Origin: Gorsachius magnificus
Lineage: Eukaryota; Chordata; Aves; Pelecaniformes; Ardeidae
Assembly (NCBI GenBank): GCA_034008185.1
Contig: CM067086.1
Span: 39,144,507 to 39,208,506 of the forward strand
DNA length: 64,000 nt
Direction of reading: 5' to 3'
Positions 53,174 through 64,000 of the stretch are shown here, in pieces. A model generated the notes under the pieces. It was not told the DNA's origin. It saw only the letters and a list, made by a program, of their open reading frames with translations, and did not search any database. Both the position numbers and the translations under genes were made by a program. How positions within the stretch are numbered: position 1 is the stretch's first letter; each line of letters opens with the position of its first letter.

Positions 53174-53187
53174 TCAGTAGATGGTGC
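53174..53187 (+). promoter_or_regulatory. CTCF-like site
   Basis: TCAGTAGATGGTGC matches 12 of 14 positions of the core CCASYAGRKGGCRS pattern of CTCF, by eye. Occupancy cannot be inferred, and matches at this level occur by chance every few tens of kilobases. Confidence 0.2.
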
Positions 53188-55740
53188 TCAAGAGTACATA
53201 GCTTATTTCCTAGGTTTTAGTAAAGCTGGCTTAACTTCTGCTGTTCCCAGAAAGTGGCTTCCTTTGTGCAGTGCTCTCAGAAATGTCCCCAGATTTGATT
53301 TACTTACTTGAAAATTTCTTTCTGTGGAGATTTCTACTTTTGAGGGGGTTTGCTAAATGCTTCCCTTACAATTGGATTGCAAGTCTGTTTTGTTTGTATT
53401 CTGTGTCTGAAATGGAATCCCGTATTTGTAGGTGTGGCCATAACACTAAAGCCAAGCTTGACTGAATCTGATCAGGTGCTTTGTGTTGATTGAAATGAAA
53501 TTTCCCTTTGTAAAACCAGTACTCAGATGTCTTAAGTGCAGATGTTTTATTTTCTTACCTTGCGGCCTTGTTATCAATTATGGTTGGAGGTACCTAATTT
53601 GACAATTTACTACACTTCAGAAACATATTTCCACAATGGTAGAAATAAATATAAGAAAATTCCTAAAGAGACTATTAATGGGCTAAAAATAAGGATTAGG
53701 GGCTCGATGAACTCATTGGGAAATAAAAGTTATTAATATTTGATAGGTAGTCTTCTCCACAGTACGTTCAAAGAAATTTGCATTAAACATTTAAAAAAAA
53801 ATTAGTAGAGAGTATTTTGTTGAAAGTAGCATTTTAAAAAATGAAAACTGATTTAACTAAAGTGGCTTAAATCTTAACTAATATTAACAATCTTTCCATA
53901 TGTTCTTCCTGATAGAATTTATACACAAACACAGTATTCCACATTCCAGTCACTGTAGTAACAGGAGTGTGCAGATTGACTGTGGCCATGTAATTCCTGT
54001 TAACTTCAGCAGTGGTAATTGCTATGTAACATTACTAAGGGACCAGGTATTTAACTAGACATATTGGCTGAGGTGTCTATGCTATGAATGAAATGAAAAT
54101 TAGACTGAACCAAGTTCCTTTAACAGCCACAATCTAAGGCTTTAATTGCGTGCTTATGTATGTCTGATTGTCATGTTGCAACATAATAAAAGCCTTAATC
54201 TGTCCATGACTGCACATGAAGTACTGTGTGATAGCTGTTATCCTAGAACAGGTACTGTTCCTGTAGTCCACTGAGGGTTTTAAGAATGAATATCCTAAAG
54301 GAATTTGTGTTTTTCAGAGGCATTGATTACTCTCCTGGATATGCAACCCCAAAATTCTAAAAGCAAGCCAAGTGCTTTACATTCTCAAATTTCTACTAGG
54401 GAGAGAGGGAGAGCAATTACTTTCTAAATTCTATATTGCTCTCCATAACTAGTGTTCAGCTTTTAGAACCTTTTGAGAGTACCACAAGATTTTTTCTTTC
54501 CAATATTTTTTTCATTATATTTTAGAAAATATATACAGATGTGAAAACTCATGGGATCCTGTTGCTTTTCGGTGGAAACAAAGAGTGCAAAATTTGTAAG
54601 TAGTTTTCTTTTGAAGCTTGTGAAGAGAGATAAAAAAATAGGATTTGGCTTTAGTATTTTCCAGAATGCTGTAACTGAGATTTTTACTAGAGACTGCCAC
54701 AGTAAAATGTAACCAATGCAGACAAGTGTTAATGACATCGCTCAAGGAAGTTTTCTCAAGCTTTTTGTCCAGCTGATGGAGCGAAGACATGGCAGGGTAG
54801 ATGATTAAATATTCATGACTGTTAACAAAGCAGGTATTCTGGATCACATATTAAGTTTGCGAAAATGACTAAAATTTTTGACTGCAGTGAAGCTGTCTCA
54901 GAGGCATCAGCTGAAGATCCAGTCCTCTAAGTTTATATTACATTGCTTACTACTTATCTTAAAATTCTGGAGAGTGTTTTGGGAAACGGTAGTGATGCTT
55001 CCCAGTCTAGATTCATATTGCTGCGTCATAGGTATTCGTTTAGAACAGTAACACAAAACTAGGAACACTTCATGCTGCAACATGGGAGTTAAGTGTATAC
55101 AAATATTTTTGGGGGTTTAGAGACAACATTTAAAAGTCTACATCTCTTAACGTTTAACACCCTGCATTTTCAAGTGGTTCCCTTTCCCTAACTTTTGCCA
55201 ACGATATTTTCATTAAGAGGTGTGAAGGTTAGGGGTTTTTTGTTTGAAATAATTTTAACAGTTTACACCCTTCTGCCACAGTAGAGAAAGAAGGATCTGT
55301 TCTTCAGTCTGTTCATGGTATAGTTAAAAAAAAAAAAGTATAAACACTGAATTCCTGAGCTTGCTGTGAGATGGAAGGTCATTAACAGGGCACTTGAGCA
55401 GATTGGTATTACAGTCAATTGAGACGCTGAAACATCCTAAATGGCCTAATGCAGCAACTAAGTGCTTCTTAAATTCCAGAACTTTTACTTGAGCAGAGCA
55501 TTTATGACCAAAGTGAATTTCCATTTCCTTTAGTAAATGCTGTTTTTATATAGTCATAGTTGAAGAGGCAACATAGTGTAAACACAGCAGTTTGATTCTG
55601 TCTCCACAGCAGCACTAAACTAATTTGTCAAGTTATAAACACGAAATCTGAGTCTCAGCTAAACATATATTGTTACACATTGAATTAATAGAAATGGCAG
55701 GAATTTGTGTGTTAATATATACATACACTGTCAATGTAGC
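53188..55740. other. AT-rich non-coding DNA
   Basis: Nothing recognised. Two overlapping minus frames (54463-54847) lack motifs. Confidence 0.6.
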
Positions 55741-55744
55741 CCCA

Positions 55745-55800
55745 TCAGACTAATCAGCATGCAAATTAGAAGGGTTTAATCCTTTGGGAAGCTGAAGTTT
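55745..55800. promoter_or_regulatory. POU/homeodomain motif cluster
   Basis: A perfect octamer ATGCAAAT (55759-55766) is flanked by CTAATCAG on the left and by TTAG and TTTAATCC (OTX/PITX-type TAATCC) on the right, all within about 35 bp. Such dense clusters are typical of developmental enhancers, but conservation is untested. Confidence 0.25.
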
Positions 55801-58100
55801 TACCAGTATCCAATCAATTCAGCACTATAGAAAGGATAAATCAGATTAGAAAATAGGTGGTATTTGATTTTGTTTATAACTTCTAGTAATAAATTGCCTT
55901 TAGATCTAGCAGTACTTTGTAGGACAGTGCCAAATTCTTTACCTAAACACTAAGGTATTGTTTGTGGTTCTGCCTGTCTCATTCAAAGGTTGTGAAAACT
56001 TTATTTGAGGGACTTACAGAAACATCTACCAATGGGTAAATTCCTAGATGAAAGGCAATATCTGCACAGTTCTTCATATTAAATATAAGGGCTTCCTGAA
56101 GTTTTAATTGTGGACACTACAGATAGAAGAAAAGGGCATCTAATTTAGAAAAAAAATTCAACAGAAGCCATTTTGGCAAGGTTTTGTAGACCGATCAGAC
56201 CAAATGCAGCAGCTGAGTGATAACAATAGTGAAGTCTGAAGGTTTCAGAATGCTATTTGGCAATACTGTATGTAGTTGCACTCTTGCATAGGAGTCATAT
56301 TTCCATCAATTAAAAATATGTTGTTCTAAAAGTTTAAAGAGTTTGTGAACCACATTGAAAAAATGTCCTAAAGTGGGTCTAAGGTGTCTAGGAGATGATA
56401 TTTGCTGAGTCCTCCTGTAGCTTGTTGCTATCTCATCCCTCTATCCAAGGTTATCACCTTTGTGAGAGAAGACAAGAGAGAGTAGGTAGCTATGCCCCAG
56501 CTGCTCCAGTTTACTATCCAGCACCTTAATTTAAATGCCTTTCGAGACTAGGCTTGCATTGAGATGCCAGGCTGTGATTTGGAATTGCTGAGTGAGCAGC
56601 ATATGTTCCCTTTTGCTGATGGTGAGATTGACAGCCATCTTGGCAGATGGATAGCTATCAAACAGCTGAGAAAGAGGAGGAGGGCAGGTGTATCTTAGTG
56701 TCATTTGTTTGCCTACTTGCACGAGTCACAGATCTTATTCAGTGTTTCATGAATTACCTCTTACACATCTAACGGATTCCCGTATTGTATTTTGTGGGAT
56801 AATACATAGCTTAGGGAATGAACGCAGCTATGAACTGTTCTTCCCTTCCAAGTGAATCTTTGACAATTTTTTCCTAATTTCAATGAGAAGGTTCTAAATT
56901 AAGTGGGCTTCCCTTTTGTATGCCTGCCCTCCCAAAGTCTGTTGCTGCTATAGTCTTGACAAGCACGGCTTAAAGAATTTGAAAGATAAAAGGCTCTCAT
57001 GCTTTAAGCAAAGCTTTGACCAAAGCACAAAGCCAGCAATGCGCTCAGGTGTGTCAGGGCCACTCACTAGTATACCTAGAGGTAGTGTTTTAGTGTGCCC
57101 TCCTCAACAAGACCCTGCTCAAATGTATTGCTCTTATCTGAGGCCATATGTTGCACTAATCTATGTAAAGGCCAAGACTAAGGCAAAGTCAGCTGCTGTT
57201 AATAGCTTGCCCTTTTTGTCTTTCTTTCCAATAGCCCTTCCTCACTTGGAAGAGAAAGGGAGCAGGGAGGAATATCTATCTATAAAGTTAAATAAAGCAA
57301 TGGAAAGAAAATAAACAATAACATGTAGCAATGAGATTTTGGAAAGGGTTTGGAAGGAAGAATAAACAGAAATTTTTTAGATATGCACAAAACTCTTACA
57401 GCTTTTGAATACTTAAAGACCCTTCATATTCTGAAATGGAAAAATAAGTTCTATTATGTTGCTGCTGCACATTTTAAAGATGAATTTTTTTTTTTAACAG
57501 AAAGGGTTTACTTTTATTTCTAAATTGTTCTGTCACTGGATGGGAAGTTTTGACTACTTAGCTGAATAATCTGATTATAAGCACATTTTCAAATTAGTAA
57601 AATAAAAAACCAGTTTCAGTTAACTTTGCCTTTTCTTTAATAGCTTGATATTCTGAGGTATTAACTTCTAAAGATGCTTTTCTATCTTTTAGTTTTGCAC
57701 GCTTATCTATATGTTTGTGTACTGCAAATTATGATCTCAGTTTCTGAGACTTTTATACTAGCCAGCATTTGACCTTTCAAAAGCAGTGTTTCTCTTTTCT
57801 GGGAAGTCAGAGACAGAATGTTTGTATGTATGGCGAGTCCGATATGTGCTGGAAACACTGGATTTATGGCACAAAAATGGATCAGCCATGTGTGCAGTGA
57901 ATCTACATCAGCAGCGCATCACATCTACCATGTCTTTAAACAGAATAATTGATCCCTTGCTCTGAGTTTTAGAAACCTGAAAATTTGACTAGAGCAGCTT
58001 GGACACTTGGCAGGAAGTGGAATGTTGGAAATACTAAAGAAAGGTACAAAAAGCAAGTATGTGGTAAATGACGGCTGAAAAGCATAAGTTCATTTTTTTG
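55801..58100. other. AT-rich non-coding DNA
   Basis: No gene or repeat family recognised. The plus frame at 56916-57314 (132 codons) and the left part of the minus frame at 57969-58466 (165 codons) have no known motif. Confidence 0.6.
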
Positions 58101-58116
58101 AGGGGGGGGGAGGGGG
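58101..58116 (+). repeat. G9-A-G5 run
   Basis: Nine G, one A and five G in a row in an otherwise AT-rich region. It could in principle contribute to a G-quadruplex but is short, and it is a likely sequencing or assembly weak point. Confidence 0.7.
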
Positions 58117-60768
58117 TTATTCAGCCTCTTGCGTGGGATTGATTTCATAGATAAAATCGGAATCCTGCATAAAGGGTTTGTGATTGTACTTGTGTAAAAC
58201 TGGTGGACGTTTCTAAAAAAAAGATATGATTTTTGAAATTTATTTTTTTTTGGCTGTTCAGTAAAAGCTGAGGGAGGAAAGATAGATATCCAGAGTAGGC
58301 AATGTTCTATGCCACAACAGGAAATACTCCTTATTACATTTATTTCATCTTCCTCTAAAAGTGGGAAGAAGTCTGTGAAGGAAGAATTGTTCTGCAAGAT
58401 ACCTCTCAAATAAACAGCCAGATCTGAGGATGGAACCCTTATTTTCTGTTTACTGCCATTCTGCACATTGTATATCTTGAGTATAATCCCATAGTAAAGT
58501 TGGTCTCAAATCACATAGGGTTACTTGCTTATTATGGCACAGGATTCATTTCTCAGAGGATCTTATTTCAACTATTGTGTAACATGGTGCTTATCTATTG
58601 ATCTTTTGAACTTTCAGGTCTCTGCATTTGTTCCTCTACTGTGGTTTTGTATCTATCTATTAAAGATGTAATAGCTTAGTTTACTGTTAATAATAGTTTG
58701 GTATCTTCAGTAATAGGTGATATGCCTTAAAGAAACATTATGTTCACCTAGTAGTTTCTCTTATGTCTTTTACTTTGTCTTTTACTTTACATATTTTTTT
58801 AAACCAGGAGATGCTGCACATGGCTTTGCTTAAAATTCTGTTTGAATAAGCACTTCAGGAGTTAAAAAAATATTTAATAAATATAAAAAAATATAAATAC
58901 TGAATAAAATCTTGAGTATGACTTCATGTCATTGGAAGTATTCCCAATAGCCTTAAAATATGGTTCCTGAACCACTAATAAGAAGCTGTATGACAAAAAA
59001 ATAGAAAAAAAAATGCTAGTGGAAAAACTGGTGAATAAACTTTTGAGATAGATTATATGAAAACATTTTAAAAGATTAAATGCCTTGACTATAGACTCTT
59101 ACAGTCATTGTTAAAAGACAAGTAATTTCTGGATTGCTAGCTTGAAATGGGGCAGGGACAGACTTTAATTCATCTGACAACAGCAGTGTTTTCAAACCCT
59201 GACAGTAAAATAAAAAAAAAATCTTCACAAATTACTTTAAATCCTAAAGCAAATTTCCCTTGAATATCCTTTTTCTAAATATGGTTTATAAAGTGCAAAA
59301 TCTAGTATTCAATACTAGGCCAGCCTGCTTTTTGGCCAGTTAGGTAAGAAATTAAAAATGTTAATTTTGAAAGTGCATGTATTATACTTATCAGCAAGTT
59401 TAAAAAATAAAAGTGAAGGAAGTTCCCAGTATTTTTTAAGAGCAATGTATTTTCTTCAAACCTAGCTAGTTCATTTTGAGTGGCTTGTTCATTATTGCTT
59501 GTATGAAGGACAGCTGACTCAGAAGGGTGTTTAAGCTGTATCTGATTAACATTTTACTACAGTGTCTCTCTATAAGGAGAGATGAGAAACAGCTGTGGAA
59601 GGGTCTGTTCTCTCGTGATAGACCTAGAGATGGTATTATCAGGAAGCAAGTTGCCAAGTTTTTTAGGGGAACTCTGGTTTATTCTTTAAGGAAAACTTTA
59701 CTTTTGTTTTGTAGTGGGAAAGAAACAAAACATTTGAGGAGGTTCCTTTGACTGCACCATTGCTACAAAGTAAGTGGACTTTTTTTCTGCTGGGTGATAA
59801 GCTCATGTTGAAAGTAGTCACAGCCAGTTCCAGCAAGACAACTAATGAAATCACTGCTATAAATTGACTATCATCTCATCTATTTCTCTGCGTAGTGAAA
59901 TTAGAACCTTGTCTGTAAATAATTCTTGTCATGATGTAGGTAATGTGTATTAGGTTGAGGTTGCAAAAAAAAAATTTACTTGTTTATTTTTCATCTCTAA
60001 TTGACTTTCTAAAGTGAAATAGAACAAATGTGTGACTGCTAGCTCACTGGACAAGGTTAATGGAATAGTAAGTATCTCCTCTTACACAGCACATGGTGCT
60101 GGATGTAGTGATTACATCTCCAGTTTTATAATAGATCAAAACATAACTGTAATGTTACTCCTCATGTATAATATTTGATAACATAACTGCTTTTTAAAAA
60201 AAAACAACCCAACTTTGTGATTTCATTAAACCAAAAGACTTAAGAAAACACCAGTAAGATAAAACACATGAATAATTGTTAAGCACCAATTTAAATTCTG
60301 TAAAATATGTGTTATGATGTTGGGAATCAGAACATAATTTAGTTTTACTGGTATAGAAATGAGTATTTAAAATTAACTATTCCTGCTTCATTTTGGTATT
60401 ATAAAATTTTACACTGGTCAGAATTAAATACTACTAATATTCCTATTGAATCTAGGATGAAAAATCTGCCTTTGGGGTTGTCTAGTAGATCTCAGTCCTT
60501 CACTGTTTGATATAGTTACCAAAATCCAAATGTAGGTTTCAGGATTTGAAAAAACACCAGAAAGTAACTTTAGTAGTTTTTTTGGGGGGTGAGGAATTCA
60601 GTGCTATTAAGTTTATCTCTTTAGAACTGAGAAACTCTGTTTTATTTTTGTGTGGATGGAAACATACTCATCAAAAGTTAAGGGACACACAACTCAATTT
60701 CTATGGCAATTGTTTGACTTTGAGACAGGACTGAACAACTTAAAACAAATGGAATAAGTAGCTTTTAC
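58117..60768. other. AT-rich non-coding DNA
   Basis: Nothing recognised. Confidence 0.6.
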
Positions 60769-61066
60769 AGAATCAAAGAATGGTGTAGGTTGGAAGGGAT
60801 CTCTGGAGATCATCTTGTCCAGCCACCTTGCTCAAGCAGGGCCACCTAGAGATGGTTGCCCAGGACCATGTCCCAATGGCTTCTGAATATCTCCAAGGAG
60901 GAAGACTCCACAGCTTCCCTGGGCAACCTGTGCCAGTGTTTAGTCACCCTCACAGTAAAAAAATTGTTCCCTGACCTTCAGAGGGACCCTCCTGTGTTTC
61001 AGTTTGTGCTCATTGCTTCTTGTCCTGTCACAGGGCACTATTGAAAAGAGCCTGGCTCTGCCTCCT
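60769..61066 (-). mobile_element. CR1 retrotransposon, 3' part, interrupted by LTR B
   Basis: Read on the plus strand, AGAATCAAAGAATGGTGTAG followed by GTTGGAAGGGATCTCTGGAG and CATCTTGTCCAGCCACCTTG is the reverse complement of a CR1 3' end. It continues through TGGCTTCTGAATATCTCCAA, TCCCTGGGCAACCTGTGCCA and TTTGTGCTCATTGCTTCTTG to AGAGCCTGGCTCTGCCTCCT. There LTR B interrupts it. The element runs on the minus strand and resumes at 61626. Confidence 0.96.
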
Positions 61067-61625
61067 TGTCCTGGTTTTGGCTGGGACAGAGTTAATTTTC
61101 TTCCTAGTAGCTGGAATAGTGCTGTGTTTTGGATTTGGTACTAGAAGAATGTTGATAACACACTGATGTTTCAGTTGTTGCTGGGTAGCACTTAGACTGG
61201 CCAAGGACTTCTCAGCTCTCAGCTCTGCCAGGTGCACATGAAACTGGGAGGCGGCACAGCTGGGACAGCTGACCCCAGCTGGCCAAAGGGGTATTCCAGA
61301 CCATATGACATCATGCTCAGTATATAGTCTGGGGGAAGAAGAAGGAAGGGGGGGACTTTTGGAGCGATGGCATTTGTCTTCCCAAGTAACTGTTACATGT
61401 GATGAAGCCCTGCTTTCCTGGAGATGGCTGAGCACCTGCCTACCGATGGGAGGTAGTGAATGAATTCCTTTGCTTTGCTTGTGCACTTGGCTTCTGATTT
61501 ACCTATGAAACTGTCTTTATCTCAACCCATGAGGTTTCTCCAAATTCTCTCCCCCATCCCACTGTGGGGGGAGTGAGCGAGCGGCTGCATGGTGCTTAGT
61601 TGCCAGCCGGGGTTAAACCACGACA
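61067..61625 (+). mobile_element. Solo LTR B of the same avian endogenous retrovirus family, nested in CR1
   Basis: The 559-bp element begins TGTCCTGG and ends CCACGACA. It is flanked by CTCCT on both sides (61062-61066 and 61626-61630), a 5-bp target-site duplication made of CR1 sequence. If the first T of the LTR is counted, the match extends to 6 bp. The first about 95 bp differ from LTR A at only seven positions by eye. The last about 115 bp also match, but the middle (about 61336-61504) is unrelated to that of LTR A. The TATA box is altered to TATATAGT (61321-61328), and the polyadenylation-like ATTAAA of A is ATGAAA here (61505-61510). No internal viral sequence adjoins it, so it is a solo LTR. 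Confidence 0.94.
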
Positions 61626-61676
61626 CTCCTTTATGTCTTTCCATCAGATATTTACATACATTGATAAGCTCCCCCC
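61626..61676 (-). mobile_element. CR1 retrotransposon, continuation on the far side of LTR B
   Basis: CTCCTTTATG...CCATCAGATATTTACATACA and TTGATAAGCTCCCCCC continue the reverse-complemented CR1 sequence exactly where LTR B interrupted it. The match stops near 61676, the 5' truncation point. The two parts together make about 345 bp. Confidence 0.85.
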
Positions 61677-64000
61677 AAAGAAATTAGATAAATTAAATAG
61701 GAAAATTAATCTAGTAATTAAAAAGACAAACACATGTAAATTTTTTGCTGTGTTGCAGATAAATTTATGAACTGATTTGATGCATTATTTTTGTTCTGAA
61801 AGGTCCCTATGATACAGTCCTACTGTTTCTACTACTCTTAAATATCCTTCTCCCATATTTATAAAATGTGCATTATAGTAACAAATCTAGTGTCAACAAA
61901 ACAGTATTTGTGGTGTATTTCACAACAGCACATCAAGAATAAACACTCTGCAACTGATGAAGAGAATGCTGATGTATCATAAACACAGTTGGTCTGTATT
62001 CTTTCTTACCTTAGCATCCCTGAAATCAGACTGAAGTCATTAGACTCCGGCTTCTGTACTCTGAGTAAATAGCCTTCCCAAAATCAAGGGCATCATTTCT
62101 GTAGTCATTTAGCTCTTTTTTTGGACCTTTAGAAAGTGACTTCAATGGCTGACTGAAGGCTAAAAAAAGATTAGAACCGGTAAAAAACCATATTTGAAAA
62201 CATTTTAATAGGATATACACTGAGCAAACTGTTCCTAAGTGAATTATTAATTTAGCAAATTTTCCTTTCTCCCAAGCCCACATAGATCCTGCCAGGAATA
62301 TCCATGAATAGACTTTAAGTGGTTCATTATTTTTAATTTAATTTCAATACTTGCAAGGGTGTCATGTACATATACCAGACTGCTGCAAATTTACAAGCTG
62401 CTTGGAAGATGGCAGACTCTGTCATCTCTGAGAGGTTAAGACATTTTTGTATTCTTCCAAACCTAGTCTGCCTTGGAGGCTGCAAAATCATCATTTTAGT
62501 GGTCCAGGTGGAAGGCTTGTTTCAAAGGCAATACTCTTCGTTTGTCTATTTTGACTGTTTGAAGCCTGTCTTAAATATCTATGGAATATCCTGATGCACC
62601 CAAGAACATCTAAATTGCTAAGTCTTAGGCTTCTGCTGGAGAAGCCTTCTCGACTAGGTTCTCTTCCTCTTTTTTTGTTCCCTCTATCCATATCTTTTCT
62701 TCACTCCAAGGCCTGTGAAGAATTAACTGGGTTTTTTTGCCACTCTGACACAGATCTTCCTGTGGCCAAAATCAGTTTTTTATGATCCTTTAAGGACTCG
62801 CAGCTTCTTGAAAAACAGAAATAGGGTCCTAATGTTAACCCTTTATTGATTTGCAATTCTGTTATGAGTAGCTGTTACTTGTTTCATCTCTAGGGTATTG
62901 TTCTTCTTGTTGGCAGTGCTAAAACATGAATGAAAGAAGAATAAAGGGTAAAGAGCTTTCAGGATGGTTGGAAAAGGCAAGGTCTCACCCACAGATAAAT
63001 ATGCATCAGATTATTAAAGACCTTGCTCTCCCTTGGTGTTTGTAGTTAGAAACAAAATCCTTCCTGAATGTTTGCTGAGCAATTACTCAGAGTAACAAAT
63101 GCCATCAGTGTAAAACTGTGGCTCCAAACTGCAGAACTCCTCTAAGTCTGCTGGTGACCAAGGTAATGCGGTGAGATTGAAATAGGGCCTATAGTTTTAC
63201 AGGGACTCCCAAGAAAAAAAAATCCTTCCATGTTATTATTTCTCATAATGGTTGTGTATTCTCACAAAGTAACAGCTTCTTGAAAGGTAATGTTCTCCCC
63301 TTTAATACCTTTCTTTAAAAACAAAAGAAAGAAATGATGGGGGGGAAAAAATGCCAGTGAGAAGTTGTGAAATCTTTTATGTGGCGAAGTACATTGTTGG
63401 ATAAACCCCTGTGATTGTGGTATTGTTATAGTGCTTATTATTTATTCTATAGAAACTAGCAGCTCTGTATTTACTGAATATATAGTTATGGACTTTAGAA
63501 CGTTTATTTACTTGGATGTCCATAATGGATCTGAATAAACTGCTGTGTAAGCACACATTCAAGCATTTTTTAAAAAAATGCATATTGTTTACTTGATTGA
63601 CCATATACAAAACCATGATAGAAGCACTATTGTTTAGCCAATACTGTTTTGAGGCCATGCCAGACTAATAAGTGAATAGGTATTCATAAGTGTTTCTAAA
63701 ACATATATCATTTACCTGGTATTAGGAGTGTAGCTTTTCAGAAGTGCTTTAAAGTGTACATTACTAATGTATTTTCCCAATAGTGATTATGGTTAAACAC
63801 TTGGGATTTTTTTATCTTTAAGGAAAAGTACCCCTGAAAGTGCCTTGAAAATTTTTAAAGCTTTACTGTGAATACAAATATAGGAACTGTTATATCCAGT
63901 AAGATGAATGTTGTTGTTATTACTATTAAGAGCAATAGTACAGTAGTGTTTAGAGGCTGCAGGTGATATTAGGGCCCACTCTGGTATGCACTGTGCAAAT
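61677..64000. other. AT-rich non-coding DNA
   Basis: No gene, RNA or repeat family recognised. The minus frame at 63377-63658 (93 codons) and others are of chance length. Confidence 0.6.

Noticed and set aside
57969..58466. 165-codon minus-strand frame, the longest in the window
   Set aside because: It crosses a G-run and T-runs, has no recognisable domain or splice context, and one frame of this length is expected by chance in 64 kb of AT-rich DNA.
61028..61486. 152-codon minus-strand frame
   Set aside because: It runs across the boundary between CR1 and LTR B, so it joins two unrelated elements and cannot be a gene.
1..64000. CRISPR arrays, operons, ribosome-binding sites, rRNA genes, and internal ERV genes next to the LTRs
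   Set aside because: None seen. The sequence is vertebrate, and both LTRs directly adjoin their target-site duplications with no gag, pol or env remnants.

Overview
The window looks like AT-rich, gene-poor vertebrate DNA, almost certainly from a bird. The evidence is three 5'-truncated CR1 non-LTR retrotransposon fragments (19832-20003, 38108-38295, 60769-61676) and two solo LTRs of a family that is abundant in avian genomes (30058-30635, 61067-61625). CR1 3' ends made of 8-bp ATTCTRTG-type units, no SINEs, and recognisable repeats covering only about 2-3% of the sequence all fit a bird. No operons, ribosome-binding sites, CRISPR arrays, rRNA or convincing tRNA genes are present.

I find no complete protein-coding gene. 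The reading frames are short (at most about 165 codons) and mostly hydrophobic or low-complexity. Their number and length are what chance gives in 64 kb of AT-rich DNA. Two intervals are the best candidates for exons or decayed exons, both on the minus strand. One is 12450-12878, a frame of about 140 codons interrupted by a single TGA, in a locally CpG-richer patch. The other is 32836-33279, a hydrophobic frame behind a strong 3' splice-site-like sequence. I recognise neither protein. The window is therefore best described as intergenic (gene desert) or the inside of a very large intron.

Layout. 1-12.4 kb: AT-rich non-coding DNA with homopolymer tracts, short tandem duplications, a purine-rich degenerate repeat near 7.2 kb and an isolated CpG cluster at 10.7 kb. 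12.4-15.4 kb: the first candidate exon, a stretch resembling conserved non-coding DNA, and a GC-richer patch. 15.4-29.7 kb: AT-rich DNA holding a CR1 3' end whose G-run has become a (TG)n microsatellite, and a 3'UTR-like stretch near 24-25 kb. 29.7-38.3 kb: a pyrimidine tract, solo LTR A with a 6-bp target-site duplication, a TA-rich tract, the hydrophobic ORF, and a second CR1. 38.3-60.7 kb: mostly featureless AT-rich DNA, apart from a GC-richer patch at 45.5-46.2 kb, an AATAAA plus A17 tract at 48.7 kb, a CTCF-like site and a homeodomain/POU motif cluster. 60.7-61.7 kb: solo LTR B nested inside a minus-strand CR1, with a 5-bp target-site duplication, which gives a clear order of insertion. 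61.7-64 kb: AT-rich DNA with nothing recognised.

The clearest directly visible biology is the history of the mobile elements. The two LTRs share their ends but not their middles, so they are mosaic subfamilies of one LTR family. They lie in the same orientation 31 kb apart, and they carry different single-base changes in the same CRE-like promoter site. I did not find a convincing new biological system.
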